From Tieghemostelium lacteum (lineage: Eukaryota > Evosea > Eumycetozoa > Dictyosteliales > Raperosteliaceae): DNA of 64,000 nucleotides. The translations under genes were made by a program, and so were the position numbers. The number at the start of each line of letters is the position of its first letter. The stretch's first letter is position 1. Shown piece after piece: positions 33,164-46,575 of the stretch. The notes under the pieces are model-generated. The model ran no database searches, was not told the origin of the DNA, and saw nothing but the letters and a program-made list of their open reading frames with translations. The DNA lies in assembly GCA_001606155.1 (NCBI GenBank), contig LODT01000029.1:1-64000 (forward strand), given 5' to 3'.

Positions 33164-35450
33164 ATGGAATCTAATGAAACCTCAAATTCAATATTAAACT
33201 TTGAAAACTCTAAAGCAAACTTTATAGAAGGGTATTCATCAATGTTAACATTTCAACCAGTGGTACCAATCCAGAAGCATAGTATTAGTACAACATCTAC
33301 AGTACCACTCTATGAAAAATTAAAAAATTGGAATATACAAGGTATAGAGCATCAAAATGTTTGTATCAAATTTATTTTATAACATAAAAGTTCTACCTCC
33401 CCTACTAATAGTTGTAAATTAGTTAAGAACCGAAATATTCAAAGTTCTTGGCAACAAACAATTATTTTATTCTGATCTAGATGCATCCAAAGAACAACAA
33501 AGATTAAATACACTAAAACAACTACAATCACTTTTAAGTGAAATATTTGGAAAAGATCTAATTCATATTTCTGATATAAAAGATGATCCAAGTAAAATTT
33601 TAGCATTAATTGATTGTCTTTCCCAATTTGATGATAGTAGTATGTATTTTCTAATTTTAAGCTATTTATAAAGTATTAATAATTATAATGAAAATGTAAA
33701 AAATAATTTTAGGTTTACTTACCAAATTAGTTGTAAATAATTACTTATTTGGTGCTGCAGTTTATAATTTAGGAACAGAAAGACATCATAAATTATTACC
33801 AGAGATTGAATGTGGAAAATTATTAGGTTGTTTTGCAATGACTGAATTGGGACATGGATCCAATGTTAGATCTCTAGAGACAACTGCAACCTATGACCCA
33901 AAAACTGATGAATTTATTATGAATACTCCAGTTAGAACCGCAACTAAATGGTGGATTGGTAATGCAGCACATGCTGTTGTTGCCTCTGTATTTGCACGTT
34001 TGATTCTAGATGGTAAAGATCATGAAGTTCATTGTTTCTTGGTGCCATTGAGAAAAAGAAATGGTATTGATCTATTACCTGGGGTAAAAATTGGTGATGT
34101 TGGTCCAAAATTTGGTCTAAATGGTGTTGATAATGGTTGGATACAATTTGATCAAGTTAGAATTCCATCATCATCTCTTTTAGATAAATTTGGTTCTGTA
34201 ACTAATGGTGTATATTCATCACCCATCTCTAATCCTAGTAGAAGATTTGCTAATATTTTAGCTCAAATGATAACTGGTAGAATATCTATTTCTTTTGGTA
34301 CAATGTAAGTTGAACTTCCACCAAAATGTTTAACATTATGATCAATATAATAACATATATATTTTATCAATAATTTAGTCGATCATTTAAAACAGCTTTA
34401 GTAATTGCAACTAGATATGCATTAAAAAGATTACAATTTGGACCAAGTACAAATGGACCAGAGATACCAATTATGGAATATCCAACACATCAATTGGAAA
34501 TTATGCCAATGATTGCAACCACCTATGCCTATGATGCCATCAAATTATATTTGGCAAGGAGATTTATGGAAAGACAAGATGAAAATGAAATTCATGTTTT
34601 GGCTAGTGGTCTTAAAGCTGTATTATCACATTATATCACTGTTAGTATATTAGAACTAAGAAGAATGTGTGGTGGTCATGGTTATTCTAGTAATTCTAAA
34701 CTTCATAGATTGTTATCAAGTGTCGATGTTGGTAGAACATTTGAAGGTGATAATACACTATTGTTACAACAAGTTGCCAAAGATCTTTTGACACAATTCA
34801 AAAAGGAATATACTTCCAATAAGTTTACTGGCACACTAAAATATCTATCAAAGAATACCAGTTTACTATTGAGTGGTTTGAATCCTTACACTACCAATAG
34901 ACGTGATGAATCACATCTATTATCATTCCAATTCCTGCTAGATTCAATGGAATTTAGATCCAGTAAACTACTTATTCAATCAGCCCAGTTGGTATCAAAG
35001 AATTACAACAAGACTAAAAATTCTTTTATTGCTTGGAATCAATCATTAGAGACTCTTTTGCATTTGGCTAGAGCTCACACTGAGACTATGATTATATCCA
35101 GATTCATTGAATCCATCAATAATGAAAAGGATGCTGAAACTAAAAAGATTCTTACCAAACTATGTCAACTCTATGGTCTATATAGAATTCGTATGGATTT
35201 TGAATTCTATCGTAACTCTAACTATTTGAAAAAAGGTAAAGCTAGAGCAATCATTAAACTCATTCAAGAATTGTGTGCTGATTTAGCTCAAAATGCTGCC
35301 TTGTTAGTGAAAGGTTTTGGTAATGAAGAATCTTTAATTGATTCACCTCTTGGTCTAGAAGATGGTGATTTGTATGATAATATTTGTAAAAGAGTTGGTC
35401 TTTTCTCTGATAAAAATTATCCTGAACCAATCTTAAAATCTAAACTTTAA
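33164..35450 (+). CDS. Peroxisomal acyl-CoA oxidase (4 exons)
   Basis: Exons 33164-33358, 33423-33639, 33713-34304 and 34379-35450 give 691 in-phase residues, the normal size for ACOX. The enzyme oxidises acyl-CoA to trans-2-enoyl-CoA with FAD, passing electrons to oxygen to make H2O2, the first step of peroxisomal beta-oxidation. Seen signatures are CFAMTELGHGSNVRSLETTA (FAD/substrate region), TKWWIGNAA, GVKIGDVGPKFGLNGVDNG, the RRMCGGHGYSSNSK segment, and VGRTFEGDNTLLLQQVAKDL, which includes the catalytic Glu region. The last three residues are SKL, a perfect type 1 peroxisomal targeting signal. Donors are GTTTGT, GTATGT and GTAAGT. It sits inside the ComC-like cluster but has no evident link to it. 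Confidence 0.93.
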
Positions 35451-35681
35451 AATTACAATCCTTTCTAAAATATATAAATATAAATAATATAAAATATTAA
35501 ATATGGTTAATAAAAATTTCTCAAATTACTACTATAATCTTTCAATGAATAATATGTTTAAATGTTTTTAATGAATAAATTTTAATGATATTTTTTAGAA
35601 TGAATTTCATTGAATGTTTGAATTTTTTTTTTATATAAAATGTTAACTGTTATCGCACAAAATTTAAATTCTTAAGCAACA

Positions 35682-36428
35682 ATGGTTCAAGAAATATTAG
35701 ATATTAAACATGTTAATGATAAAATTGGAAAAGAAGAATTTTATGGATATATTAAAAAAAATGAACCAGTAGTATTTACATCAATGGCAAAAGAATGGCC
35801 AGCAGTAAAGAAATGGTCAGCTGATTTTCTAATTGAACAAGTTGGTGATAAATTAGTTGATGTTGATATGTGTAAATTTGGTAAATTTAGTGAGATTCAA
35901 AAAATGAAATTCTCAGAATATTGCTCAAAAGCTAGAGATGACAGTTGGTCTGAGGAATACTCTCAAAAGAATCGTGCTGAAAAACCATATCTAAGAAACT
36001 TTCCAATTGATGAATATCCACAATTAAAAGATGATGTAATGAATGAATCCTATTTTAATCAATCAATTCACAATCTAATCATTCGTGGTATTTTTTTGGG
36101 ATCTAAAGATTCAGTAACACATTTACATAAGGATACTGGTGACAATTTAGTTGCTGTAGTTAAAGGTAAGAAATTCTTTATCCTTATCCCACCAAATCAA
36201 GAATCTTTGGTTAGTTATGATAAAGATTTAGAGATTGCCTATGGTCCTTCTGATAAAAAGGGTATTCAAATTAAAGATCATCCTTCATTTTCTAAAGTTC
36301 AAAAACTCTATACTGTAATTGTAGATGAAGGTGAATCCATTTTTATTCCAATTGGTTGGTTACATTATGTTCATAATTTAGATTTTTCTGTATCATGTTC
36401 ATGTTGGGGTAAAGAAGCTTTAATATAA
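35682..36428 (+). CDS. JmjC (cupin-8) domain protein
   Basis: This is a single-exon 248-residue protein made up of one JmjC/cupin-8 domain. The N-terminal string EPVVFTSMAKEWPAVKKWS is typical of the JMJD5/FIH/JMJD7 type. Fe(II) ligands are visible as HLHKD (THLHKDTGDN, H and D about residues 147-149) and the distal His in GWLHYVHNL. A 2-oxoglutarate-binding Lys is plausible in VVKGKKFFILIPP. Such enzymes are Fe(II)/2-oxoglutarate dioxygenases that hydroxylate protein side chains or demethylate them; stand-alone small JmjC proteins of this kind are more often hydroxylases. No nuclear targeting or chromatin-reading domain is seen. The substrate is unknown. Confidence 0.88.
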   Translation: MVQEILDIKHVNDKIGKEEFYGYIKKNEPVVFTSMAKEWPAVKKWSADFLIEQVGDKLVDVDMCKFGKFSEIQKMKFSEYCSKARDDSWSEEYSQKNRAEKPYLRNFPIDEYPQLKDDVMNESYFNQSIHNLIIRGIFLGSKDSVTHLHKDTGDNLVAVVKGKKFFILIPPNQESLVSYDKDLEIAYGPSDKKGIQIKDHPSFSKVQKLYTVIVDEGESIFIPIGWLHYVHNLDFSVSCSCWGKEALI

Positions 36429-36550
36429 TTTAATACAATATCATTATTGAAATTCTATTAGAATTACTTTTATATTGATAAATATATATAAATATATATA
36501 TAAAGAAATTTTTATTTTTGTTAATATTTTTTGTAGTTGTGTAAAATGTT

Positions 36551-39500
36551 TTAATTTAGATAGAGATTATTTAATAATCCAAAATTGTATAAATCCAAGA
36601 ATGAATAACAATGAGTAGTCATAGATGAAGAGGTTAAACAAATATTGAAATAATATTGACCACTAATGATATTATATGGATAGTATAATATACTAAACAA
36701 ACCACCACCAATTGGTTGTAAATAAACATTAGTGTTTAATCCAAAATCGGTGATAATAATTAGTTCAACTTCAACAACATCACCTTCAATTTGAACAGTA
36801 ATGTTATTATTGGTACCAACAAATTGACTAGCAATTGATTGAATAACTGGAAGATTTGGATTAGATACTTGTGATGTAACATCAATAGTGAGTGAGCCAG
36901 TAGAGAGTAATAGACAGTTTTGAAGTGTGTATGGTCTTTCATTACCAACACTATCAACAAGATAACTAACTTCAAAAACATATTGACCATTGGTATATTG
37001 TGGAACATACCAATTGATTTCATAGATACCATTGTTAATATTACCACTGGCAATATCACTGGATGACACTGAAAAATCTTGCCAGAAATAAGATTCAGAA
37101 TTGTTTGATCTGACTTGACCTGAAAGGTATTCAAAACCACTTAAATCATCAGTGATTTGGAATTGTAAGGTGATATTGTAACCTTGTGATGTGGTATCAT
37201 AACTAGGTTGTGGATCAAAAACTCCAAGACTGACAAGTCTTGGTCCAGAATAATCACATGTAACACTTTCAAATTGTTGTTGATTTGGATCAAGAGCTGT
37301 TAAAACCTCATATGGGAATTGCCAATTTACACCTGGAATTGGTGATTTAATAGAGATATAGATACCAAAGTTTCCTTGGAATGATTTTGTGAATCCTGGT
37401 ATATTGCAGAGATCTACTGTAAAGCTTCCATTTAATTGTGGTTGTTGAATACTAACCATATTAGGAATTTCAGTATCAAAAACCCATGGGACATATCTAT
37501 TGAAAAAGATGAAATCAACAACTTCAAATTGGAAGTTACTTGGGTTAGTTAAAGTGTATTCTACAGTTAAAACACCATTGGTTTGAGAGGTTGCAAACTG
37601 TTGAATTTGTGGTACCAAACCATTATCTTGTGGACCATTAATTTCAATATAACTTGGATAACCACTATTTTGGAGAATGGCATTGAAAATTGTAGTTGGA
37701 ATTCCACCGATATTCAATTTTAATTGATAGAATAATGTGGTTGATGGCATGTTAAATACTGGTATCTCACAATTATACTCCATCATCAATGTCTCATAAC
37801 TGTATGATTGAACAATGGTACAATTAATTGGTTCTATTCCAATATCAGTTTGGTCATCAGTGTAGAGGAATGAAATGGCAGCATTTATTACATTAGTACC
37901 TTTGGTTTGGAAATTAATTGAAACACTCTCAGTTGTAGTAGTATCAATTGGACCACTTGGTGTAACAATAAAACTAGTTACAAGAGTTGGTTGAGATGAT
38001 GGTGGAATGATGGTAAAGCAGTTTCTTGAGAAATATATTATAGGATCTTCATAATCATCATCATCACCACTATTGGTTTTATAGGTGTAACTTAAAAGTA
38101 TATCACCAGCATAAATATCATGTTCTGCCAAACTGATTGGTGTCATTTGTACCCATGTTGAATATACACTGTTAATCTCTGAGGTATTTAAAAGACCACC
38201 ATTAACCTGATAGAAATTAGTTGTACCAGAGTTGAGCATATGTTGTATATCACTGTATTCAAATTGACTGAAAATCAATTGATTTCCTGCATTGGTTTGG
38301 GTTGTAACAACAAATGGTAGATAGACAATTGAATTATTGGTAAAATCAAAAACAGTTTCTTCGTAGAATGCTTTCAGTGTCATATCACTTTGAACATATC
38401 TTTGTGTAGTTGGTGGACCTGCAATTCTAATTGAATTTTCAAAGTCTTTACTATCTTCAATGTAGACAGTAAAAGCTGTAAGTGATTTAGAAGAGCTATC
38501 AAACAAATAATAGCCACTGACAACACCGGAAGATAGGTTGTTGGTATTACCTTGAATTTGGTCAACAGATACATCTGGATTACCATAAATGTATGGATTT
38601 ACTTTTTTTAAATAGGAACCACTGGTAGAGAATGTGTAATTCAATTCAATGTAAAATGGTGCTAATTTATCAATACTATCAACTGAAAATTGAATTGATG
38701 TTATTACTGGATCAACAATATCCTTATCTAAAATTTTGTAAATATTAGTATTAATAGATATTGTTATGATGTATTTTTTTTTAAACACTTACTTTCATAT
38801 AGGAATGAAACTTCTGCATTTTGTTCCAAATAGCTAGATTCTGATACCCATGTAATTGAAGAATCATAGGTTCCAAAATTTGGTGGAATGTTACAATACA
38901 ATTGAACAGATGTACTGTTTATATAGTAACTTGCACATGATCCCAATGTGGAATGAGCATTGAGAATGGGGAATCTGTAGGAATACAATTCAATGTCATA
39001 AGTCCAGAGATTGAATTGATTAGAGAATAATGTTTGACTTGCATTATTTTGTAGATATTGGAACAGATTATCAAATTGTGGATAAGATGATTTACTGACA
39101 TTGAATGTAGATACTCCAAATTGTTGTTGTAATTGATTGGTAGTTAATTGCAAACTGTTTCCTTGGATATCATCAATGTGAAGATCAGTAATAACATAGA
39201 ATGTACCATGGACATCAGGTTTTACAAGAAATTCAAGGTAATAGAGTCCATTGGAAGTTCTATAATCAATGAATGACTGGTCATCTTCAAAGCCATCTTG
39301 GAGTGATTTATATGTCAGGGTGAGAGTTTTTAAACCACTACCAAAAATGGTGATATCCAATTCAATACTGACTAATGGACCTTGAGGATGCACTGAAACT
39401 GTGAACTGTGTTAATTGTGGTGGGATTGCATTTTGAACAACATATAAATTGGTACCTGGGAATGCTTCAGTTATATCTGATGATTGGAAATAGGAGTCCT

Positions 39501-39897
39501 TGTGATCATTAGATTCAATGTACAGTTCATAGTCACATTCTAAGGATGAATCACCAGTGTCAATATGGCAATAATGTAATTGTGATGCTGGTGCACAGAA
39601 GGTAATAAATGTGCTGTTGGCGGTTGTATCAAAGAAATTATCAATGGAATTGAATTTAACTAGATCTGAGGAGTCTCTAAGGACAAGATAACCACCAGTT
39701 AATGTTGATAAGTATGTTGATGTAATACCAATGGTAAATGTGGTACTTGGATTCATGACTTGGGAAATATTCATTGTGTAGCTACTTAACACAAATGATG
39801 TAATAGTTACTCCACCATCACTAATTTGACATTGTATTAATCCAATTCCTACAAATAAGAGGAAAAAGATAGCACTAATACTATTATATCTTTTCAT
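36551..39897 (-). CDS. Secreted ComC-like family protein, paralogue B (2 exons)
   Basis: Exons 39897-38793 and 38727-36551 join in phase 1 across a 65-bp GTAAGT...TTTAG intron, giving 1093 residues. A signal peptide (ISAIFFLLFVGIGLIQCQ) opens the chain. It matches paralogue A along its whole length: SVHPQGPLVSIELDITIFGSG, INGPQDNGLVP, CDYSGPRLVSLGVFDPQPSYD, QITDDLSGFEYLSGQV and a closing CYSFLDLYNFGLLN. It has no EGF module or C-terminal membrane helix, so it should be secreted. It is inverted relative to paralogue A, with the acyl-CoA oxidase and JmjC genes between them. The intron falls where A has SNEKVRPK and no intron, which is an intron presence/absence difference between paralogues. 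Function is unknown, probably in cell-cell recognition. Confidence 0.8.
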
Positions 39898-40750
39898 TGT
39901 TGATTGGCTTTACTAATGAAGATAATTTTTTTTTTTTCTCTTCAAGTCAATTATCGCTTTGATTATTTTCAAAGATATTTATTTTCATTGGTCGTCACAT
40001 CATTTTGATTGGATATGAATTGGATATTTTTTTTTTTTTTCGACTTTTTTACTTAATACCATACTTGTGGTGGAGAATGGGGTCTTTTTTTTTCAATTTG
40101 TTTCAATATGATCATGATATGACTTATATGAATGCCAAGAAAAATACCGTTTAAACCAACTTTGATCTAGGATTTTTTAAAATATCTTTTTTTTTTTATT
40201 TTTTTATCCAAATTATAATTTTTAATCAAAAGATTTTAAAATGAAAATTCTACAATCGTCATTTTTTTACTATTAAATACATTCATGGGAATAAATCCTT
40301 TGAGATGATGGTGATGAACTTTAATGATGATGTAATAATACAATTTTTTTTTAAACTCAAATCTTTAGAATCTAAAGAATTTTTTATTTTAAAATATTAT
40401 ATTTTAAATATACAATAAATTAGAGTAAATTTTTATATAAAAAATTTAAACTTATGATATTACAAATTAAATAAAATTTATACCTGAAGAATTTTAAGTT
40501 CAATTTTATTATTTGAATTTCAACTTTATAAAAATTTATGATTGATTCTTAGAAGAATCCTTTTCCTAAGATTAGATTACGCAATATAGGAGAATCCTCA
40601 AAAATCTATTAAGGTTGTAACTCTTTAAAGATTTTTTACAAAAATCCATTAAAATAATATCTAATATCTAGATTTTTATTATTTGTTTAAATACAATGGA
40701 TATTTTTTTAATATCAAATTTTAAAACTTCATCTAAAGAACCATATAAAT
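39898..40750. promoter_or_regulatory. Divergent spacer between two ComC-like genes
   Basis: About 850 bp of AT-rich sequence without an ORF lie between the starts of paralogue B and the EGF/TM member. A few short GATTCTTAGAAGAATCC-type inverted strings occur at about 40542-40562. No defined element can be named. Confidence 0.45.
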
Positions 40751-43700
40751 ATGAATATTAAAATATTTATATTTTTCATTGTTTATGTTTTTTGTATTAA
40801 ATTGGCTGGTAAAGTGATCATAAAATGAACTTTTACGATTTTATAAAAATTAGAAACACTAACATTGAAATATTTTACAATATGTAGAATGTTATTATTA
40901 TAAAATTTTAAATCCAACAATAGCAAACCAATATGTTGCTCCAAGTGCAGGTAGCCCATTTTGTAGTCCAATATACAAATTTGTAATTTTAGGTAGTAAT
41001 AGTAGTGAAATTTTATTAGAATCGGACACAATACAATTTGTACAAGGTTCAATTACTGGTTATTGTTTACAACAATACAACAATGACTATAGAGTATTAC
41101 TTGCAACATGTCAGCTTACTATATCATACAATAATGCCGGTATATTTCAATTATCACTCATAAGATCATCAACATCATTGCAATTACTAAATATACCATA
41201 TAAATGTAATGTCATACCATCTCAAATATATTATACCAATTCTGATAGTTATGATAAATGGATAAATTATGGTCAAGATGGTTTCTATTATAACTATTTT
41301 AAATTCCCTCTCACCAAGTATTATAATGTAGCATCTAATATGCAATTAGATATACCCTCAAACACTAATAACTATTATAAATGTAACTTTGAACAATATG
41401 GTTATGATATTATAAAGTTAAAATGTTGGTTATTACCAGCTGCAATCAATACACCATCACCATTAAGTGCTATTATTACAAAAATCTTCACCAATCCTGG
41501 TGAGGCTACAAATTATTTATCAACCTTTGTAAATGATAGTATGTAATCCAAAAAAAAAAAACCTTTTAATAGTTTTATACTAATGTAGTACAATTTTTGT
41601 AATTTAGATGGACAATCACCAATAATGAGCTCTCAAATTTTTGCTGATATGTATAATAGTACACCACTGTTTTACAGAGACTTTTATTGGTTAACAACCT
41701 ATACCAATGTAAATAATAACTATGTACTTCCTACAAGTAATCTACAACAACAATCTGATTATACAACTGCAATTAGTGGAAATGCTTCCAACAAAACTCT
41801 ATTGTTTTATTATAAACAGTTTCAATCCATCACAACTCTTGATTTTGAGTCAACATATTCTATTTCTCAAACTGTTCAGAGATCAATAACTGATTCTCTA
41901 CAACCACAAAGTAAATATATTCACTTTACTGTTTTTTATTTTAAATAATTAATTCTAATAATATCTTTTGGTAAATCTTATTAGCACCTCAAGATCCACT
42001 ATCTATTATATCTGTAAATGGACAGGATCCAACTGCTGTATTTACATCAGTATTGGTTTATGGTTTTCAAATTCAAAATTTTCGTAGTTTTCTATTTCAT
42101 TTAAAATATGGTTACCATGAGAAGACTATAGAATATAAATATCCTTATTGTGCCTCTGTAAGCAATGGCCAATATTCAAGTCAATTATTTATATATCTTC
42201 CTCTATGGAGATCTATAAATAATGATCCATTAATTATTAGTAGAGTAACACAAGCAACACCTTTTGCAACTTATCTATATTCAACAGCTACTCAAGGTAT
42301 TTATTAATTTTTATTCATACTCAATATTAAACCATCAGATTTCTAATAATAACTTTGTACCCTAATAGATTTTAATAATCCTTCTATTACATCAATACAA
42401 ATTAATGTTGTAGGATATCAACAGTTTATAATTAGAGCAAGTTTTGTGGACAGTGAATCTGGTGTTTACAGTCTAATATTGAATGATTTTATTCAACTCT
42501 ACAGTTGGGATCTCATTGATGGTTCAATTAGCAATGGAACTTTTGAAAAGTTTATAGATTTTAGAGATATATCTTCTGGTGGTATCACAAAAAGTACAAC
42601 ATCAAATTCATTGGTTCTCACTGATTTGGCTGGAAATGCTCTAATAATTCCTGATTCTACTGATTGGTACTATTACCCTATTCCAGATTATTTCCAAAAT
42701 ATAAATGATCCATGTAAGTTTGACATTTTAATTTATCATTGTTTAGCCTATTATAGTTTTACTAATACTTTTACCATTTAAAATTTTATTTAATTTTAAA
42801 ATATTTTAGACGAGGTTTCTATTAGAACTGTAACTGAAGCATTTTTTACGATACCAAATATTGATTTGACATTACAATCCAATGATAATACATTCTTTAT
42901 CAACTTTACAAATATTGATCAGAGAGAAAGAATTCAAATAGAATTCTATAGCATTGGTCTTACAGCTAAAGGTCAATGGGATTATCAAATGGATATGTTT
43001 AGAATAGATTTTCAACTACCAATGAATCTATTTAGTAGTTCACCATTGCCATATCGTGTCTATTATAGATCATTGATATTTGATCACATTTATTTGTCAC
43101 CACAATCCCAATTAGCAATTACTAGTAAAGATGCTGATGCCATAGGTCCTCTAATAACTGTGGTAACTCCTATTAATAATTTTGATGGCACTAATCCTGG
43201 TCAGATTCAATGGATACTCACAATCAGTGATACTCTCAATGGCTTCCTAAATGGTACTGTACATGTACAATCCAATTTAGATCCTAATCCATATGTTTTT
43301 ACATTATTACCAGTAAGTCCACCACAACCATCTCAAAATATTACATTGAACATTGATATTCCTACAGAATGTCGTCAGCAAACTTATACCATTACCTATG
43401 TGGAACTCTATGATAATGCAAACCATAAAACAGTGTACAATGATCTTTTGGGTATTGAATATTACTTTGAAGATGGTGGTCCATCAGCTAGTGTCTACAA
43501 GGTTATTTCACCATTTGTAATGTTACAAGAAGATATTCATACATTACTCAGTATACCAATATTATGTTTATACACTAATAATGATAACACACCACCAAAT
43601 TTAAATGGACCACCTATAATTCCCACAAGTATTAATACTGGTTCACCTTCTAGAAGCTTGGAAATTAGTTTTAATGTCGTTGATAATCTAAACCAAATAA

Positions 43701-45265
43701 GCCAAAGCCATTTACCATATTGTTATTTACATGCCATTCTCTTTAATACAATTTCACAAGTGGCTACCATTCAGAGTATTGGTAATAGAACTGCTTCTTT
43801 TCTCTGTCAATTTGAACAATTACCATATGGATTTGGCTTCCCAGGTACTTTTATTCGATATCAAATTAGTGGATTTTCTGATACCATGTTGAATATTGGA
43901 AGTAATGGTCTATTTGAAGATGACATCATTCCAGTGATATTTAGTAAGTCAAGTAGTATCATTGAAAATGTATATCCACTACCACCACTACCTAGTGATT
44001 CTAGATTGACAATCTTAGGAAAGAACTTTGGTTTGGTGGAAAATGTAAATGTTCTCTATGAGAATGGTAGTGAAATTCCAACACCTGTTCAGTTGGTATA
44101 TGGTAGTACTGTAATGATGTTTACCAAAGTATCACTTGTAGATAGAGTTGTTCAGATTACTGCAATTGAAACACCATCTAATCCCTATGAATTACCAATA
44201 TATAATACTCAACCAAAACCACCAAAACTATGTCCAGGTACACCTGAATGTAGTGGACATGGTAATTGTCAGTCTCAAACTGGAGTATGTCAATGTACAT
44301 CACCTTGGTTTGGTAATGATTGTAATTCTCAAACTGTCACAATACCAAAACCACCAACTGCCAATCCAACTCAACCAGTGGTAGATAATGATTTCAATAC
44401 CACTCTACCAGATGGTGAAATTATAACACTAAAGACATTAATTTCAGTAGTATCTCTTTTGGAACTTGATATAGATGGTAAAACTGTAGATAGTTATTTT
44501 TTCTCTCAATGGAAATACACCAACACTACAAATCATAATCAAACTAGTGTCCTAGAGTATACCTATGAGACAAACCTAACAAATTCTCTACAAACTAATG
44601 TTCAAGTTATTGTACAATACTATCAGAGCGAAGAAACAATTTTCTTTGCCAATCAAAAACTCCAAATGTTACCTTCTACATTAAAATACAAAATCATTCT
44701 GTCGCCATATAATTTCAAACACTCTGTAAATACTCTTAGACTGGTAATGAATGCAACTATTCAATCTACTACCTCTAATCCAGTAAATTCATGTTCTTAC
44801 CAAGAATATGGTTCAAACTCAGATGACTCTGAATTTATTAAATTACAGGTAGACACTCACAGTCTCTATGGTAGATTTATTCGTAGAGGTATAATTGATC
44901 AAAGAGTTCGTCCTATATCCAATACCGTTGGTACATCAAACCAAAGTACAACTACCAGTTCCTCTAATACTATTGGTATTAATATTCCATGGTATCACCT
45001 TTCTGTAATATTAGATCCTGATTTCTCTGTTCTCTTGGATACAAATTCAGCTTCAACAAAAGAAAATTCAATTTGTAATTCACTCGAAAGCTCTGAAAAT
45101 AACACTTCAAAATTGACAAAAGTTCAAATTGCTGGTATTATTATTGGTGTTATTGGTTTCTCCATTGTTGTTGCTTCTTCTGTTGCATATTATCTAATCA
45201 CTAAACATCGTACTAAGAATGCCATTAAAAGTTTACATTCAAAATTAAAAGAAATTAAAGATTAA
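40751..45265 (+). CDS. ComC-like EGF/TM receptor (6 exons)
   Basis: Exons 40751-40808, 40888-41538, 41608-41910, 41985-42296, 42369-42713 and 42810-45265 all join in phase 1, giving 1374 residues. The order is a signal peptide (MNIKIFIFFIVYVFCIKLAEC), a long beta-rich ectodomain, a DAIGPLITVVTP block shared with the two secreted paralogues, an IPT/TIG-like segment (VENVYPLPPLPSDSRLTILG), one EGF module at about 1028-1060 (CSGHGNCQSQTGVCQC), a further beta domain, a transmembrane helix at about 1328-1350 (IAGIIIGVIGFSIVVASSVA) and a short basic tail. This is the layout of D. discoideum ComC and its EGF-domain relatives, which are linked to post-aggregative development and cell-cell communication. 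Every intron in phase 1 is typical of modular extracellular proteins. Confidence 0.88.
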
Positions 45266-45566
45266 TTTTGTGAATAAAATATTTTAAATATTCAATGTTA
45301 TTAATTATTACTTTTTTTCTTCTTGACTTGGTCATTTCACTAAACAATTAAAGAGATTCAATAGAAGTTGTACTTTTATTATTAATAGATTTACTGTATA
45401 AACACAACTCTTGAAGTGATGAAAAGTATATTTGAGAAATTGAAGCTTCTATTGGAATGTTGCTTTTGAATTAAGGTGAAGGTCTTTCTGGCTAAAAGTA
45501 AATTTAGTGATCAAACTATTTTGATTTTTTTTTTTTTTTTTTTTTTATACATATTTTTAAGCCAAA
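45266..45566. other. Intergenic spacer with a T22 run
   Basis: These 301 bp lie between the EGF/TM gene and the peroxiredoxin-like gene. A T22 run at about 45526-45546 precedes the start, as is common for promoters in this genome. Nothing else is seen. Confidence 0.5.
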
Positions 45567-46416
45567 ATGACTTCTAAGTTATACCAATGTGGATCAACAA
45601 ACATAATAAATACATTTAAAACTATCCAATACAATAGCACAAGATATTATACAGTGGGTTTCAATGTTTTAGAATCAAAAAATTTACAATTCAGAGATCA
45701 ATTTGGAAAATCTCACAATGCTCAATCAATCTTTTCTGGTAAGAAAGTGGTTTTATTTGGAATCCCAAATACCACACCAGTTGATGATTTTATTCATGTA
45801 TGGTATACTCAAATAATAATATTTTTTTATAAATAAATTTTATATTAATACCTATACAATAGATACCATCCTATGTAAAAAATGCTGAAAAAATATATAA
45901 AAAAGGTGTTGATTTGATTGTTTGTTTGTAGGTACTCCCATATTCATTATTTTTTATACACTTATTAATAATAATAATGTAACTTTAAAAACAACAGAAC
46001 CAACTCTGATGTGCCTGTATTAAGAGCAAAAAGTATTAGTTTAGATCCTAAGAGATTAGTAGGTCATTGTTAACAATAATATAAGTTGTCATTTATTCTA
46101 ATTTTATCATTATTAATTATTATTTATTATAAAGATTGCAATGTTATCAGATACCGAATCTAAATTTGCAATGGAAAATCAATTAGCTTCAGAAAAATCA
46201 GAAAAAGGACTTGGAACTGAAGAACCTTTAGTTTTAACTAAAAGATATGCTATGATTATTGATAATGGTAAAATTACTTATGAAAATATTGAAAGGGATG
46301 AAAATGAGTAAGTTGTAACCTTCACATAATCATTTTAATTGAAACTAATTATCATATTTATTTTGTTTTGTAGTACTGATCATACCAATGGTGAAAGCAT
46401 TCTCAAGCATCTTTAA
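45567..46416 (+). CDS. Peroxiredoxin-5-like protein lacking the peroxidatic Cys (5 exons)
   Basis: Exons 45567-45797, 45863-45927, 45998-46058, 46135-46307 and 46374-46416 give 190 residues, the size of Prx5. Recognisable Prx5 segments are SGKKVVLFGIPN, SYVKNAEKIYKKGVDLIVCLTNSD, RLIAMLSDTESKFAMENQL and TKRYAMIIDNGKI. Prx5 enzymes reduce peroxides through a Cys in PGAFTPxCS; here the same loop reads PNTTPVDDF, so the peroxidatic Cys is absent. The N-terminal 35 residues (with Arg, Lys, Ser, Thr and few acidics) could be a mitochondrial presequence. Exon joins are phase-consistent, so the loss is unlikely to be a splice-model error, because the loop is inside exon 1. It may act as a redox-dead regulator or chaperone. 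Confidence 0.85.
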
Positions 46417-46575
46417 AATTACAAATAAATTAGCAATAGTAAAATTAAAATAACAACAGCACAACAACACAATAATAGTACTGATGAAAAACAATGACAA
46501 TAACAACACCAATTCATTTAAGAAAACAGGACACTTGGAGAAATTTTTTGTTTATTTTTCCATTAATTATTAAGA

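Noticed and set aside
41178-42781. Separate small genes at 41178, 41625, 42053 and 42446
   Set aside because: All are exons of the single EGF/TM gene; every join is in phase 1 with canonical splice sites.
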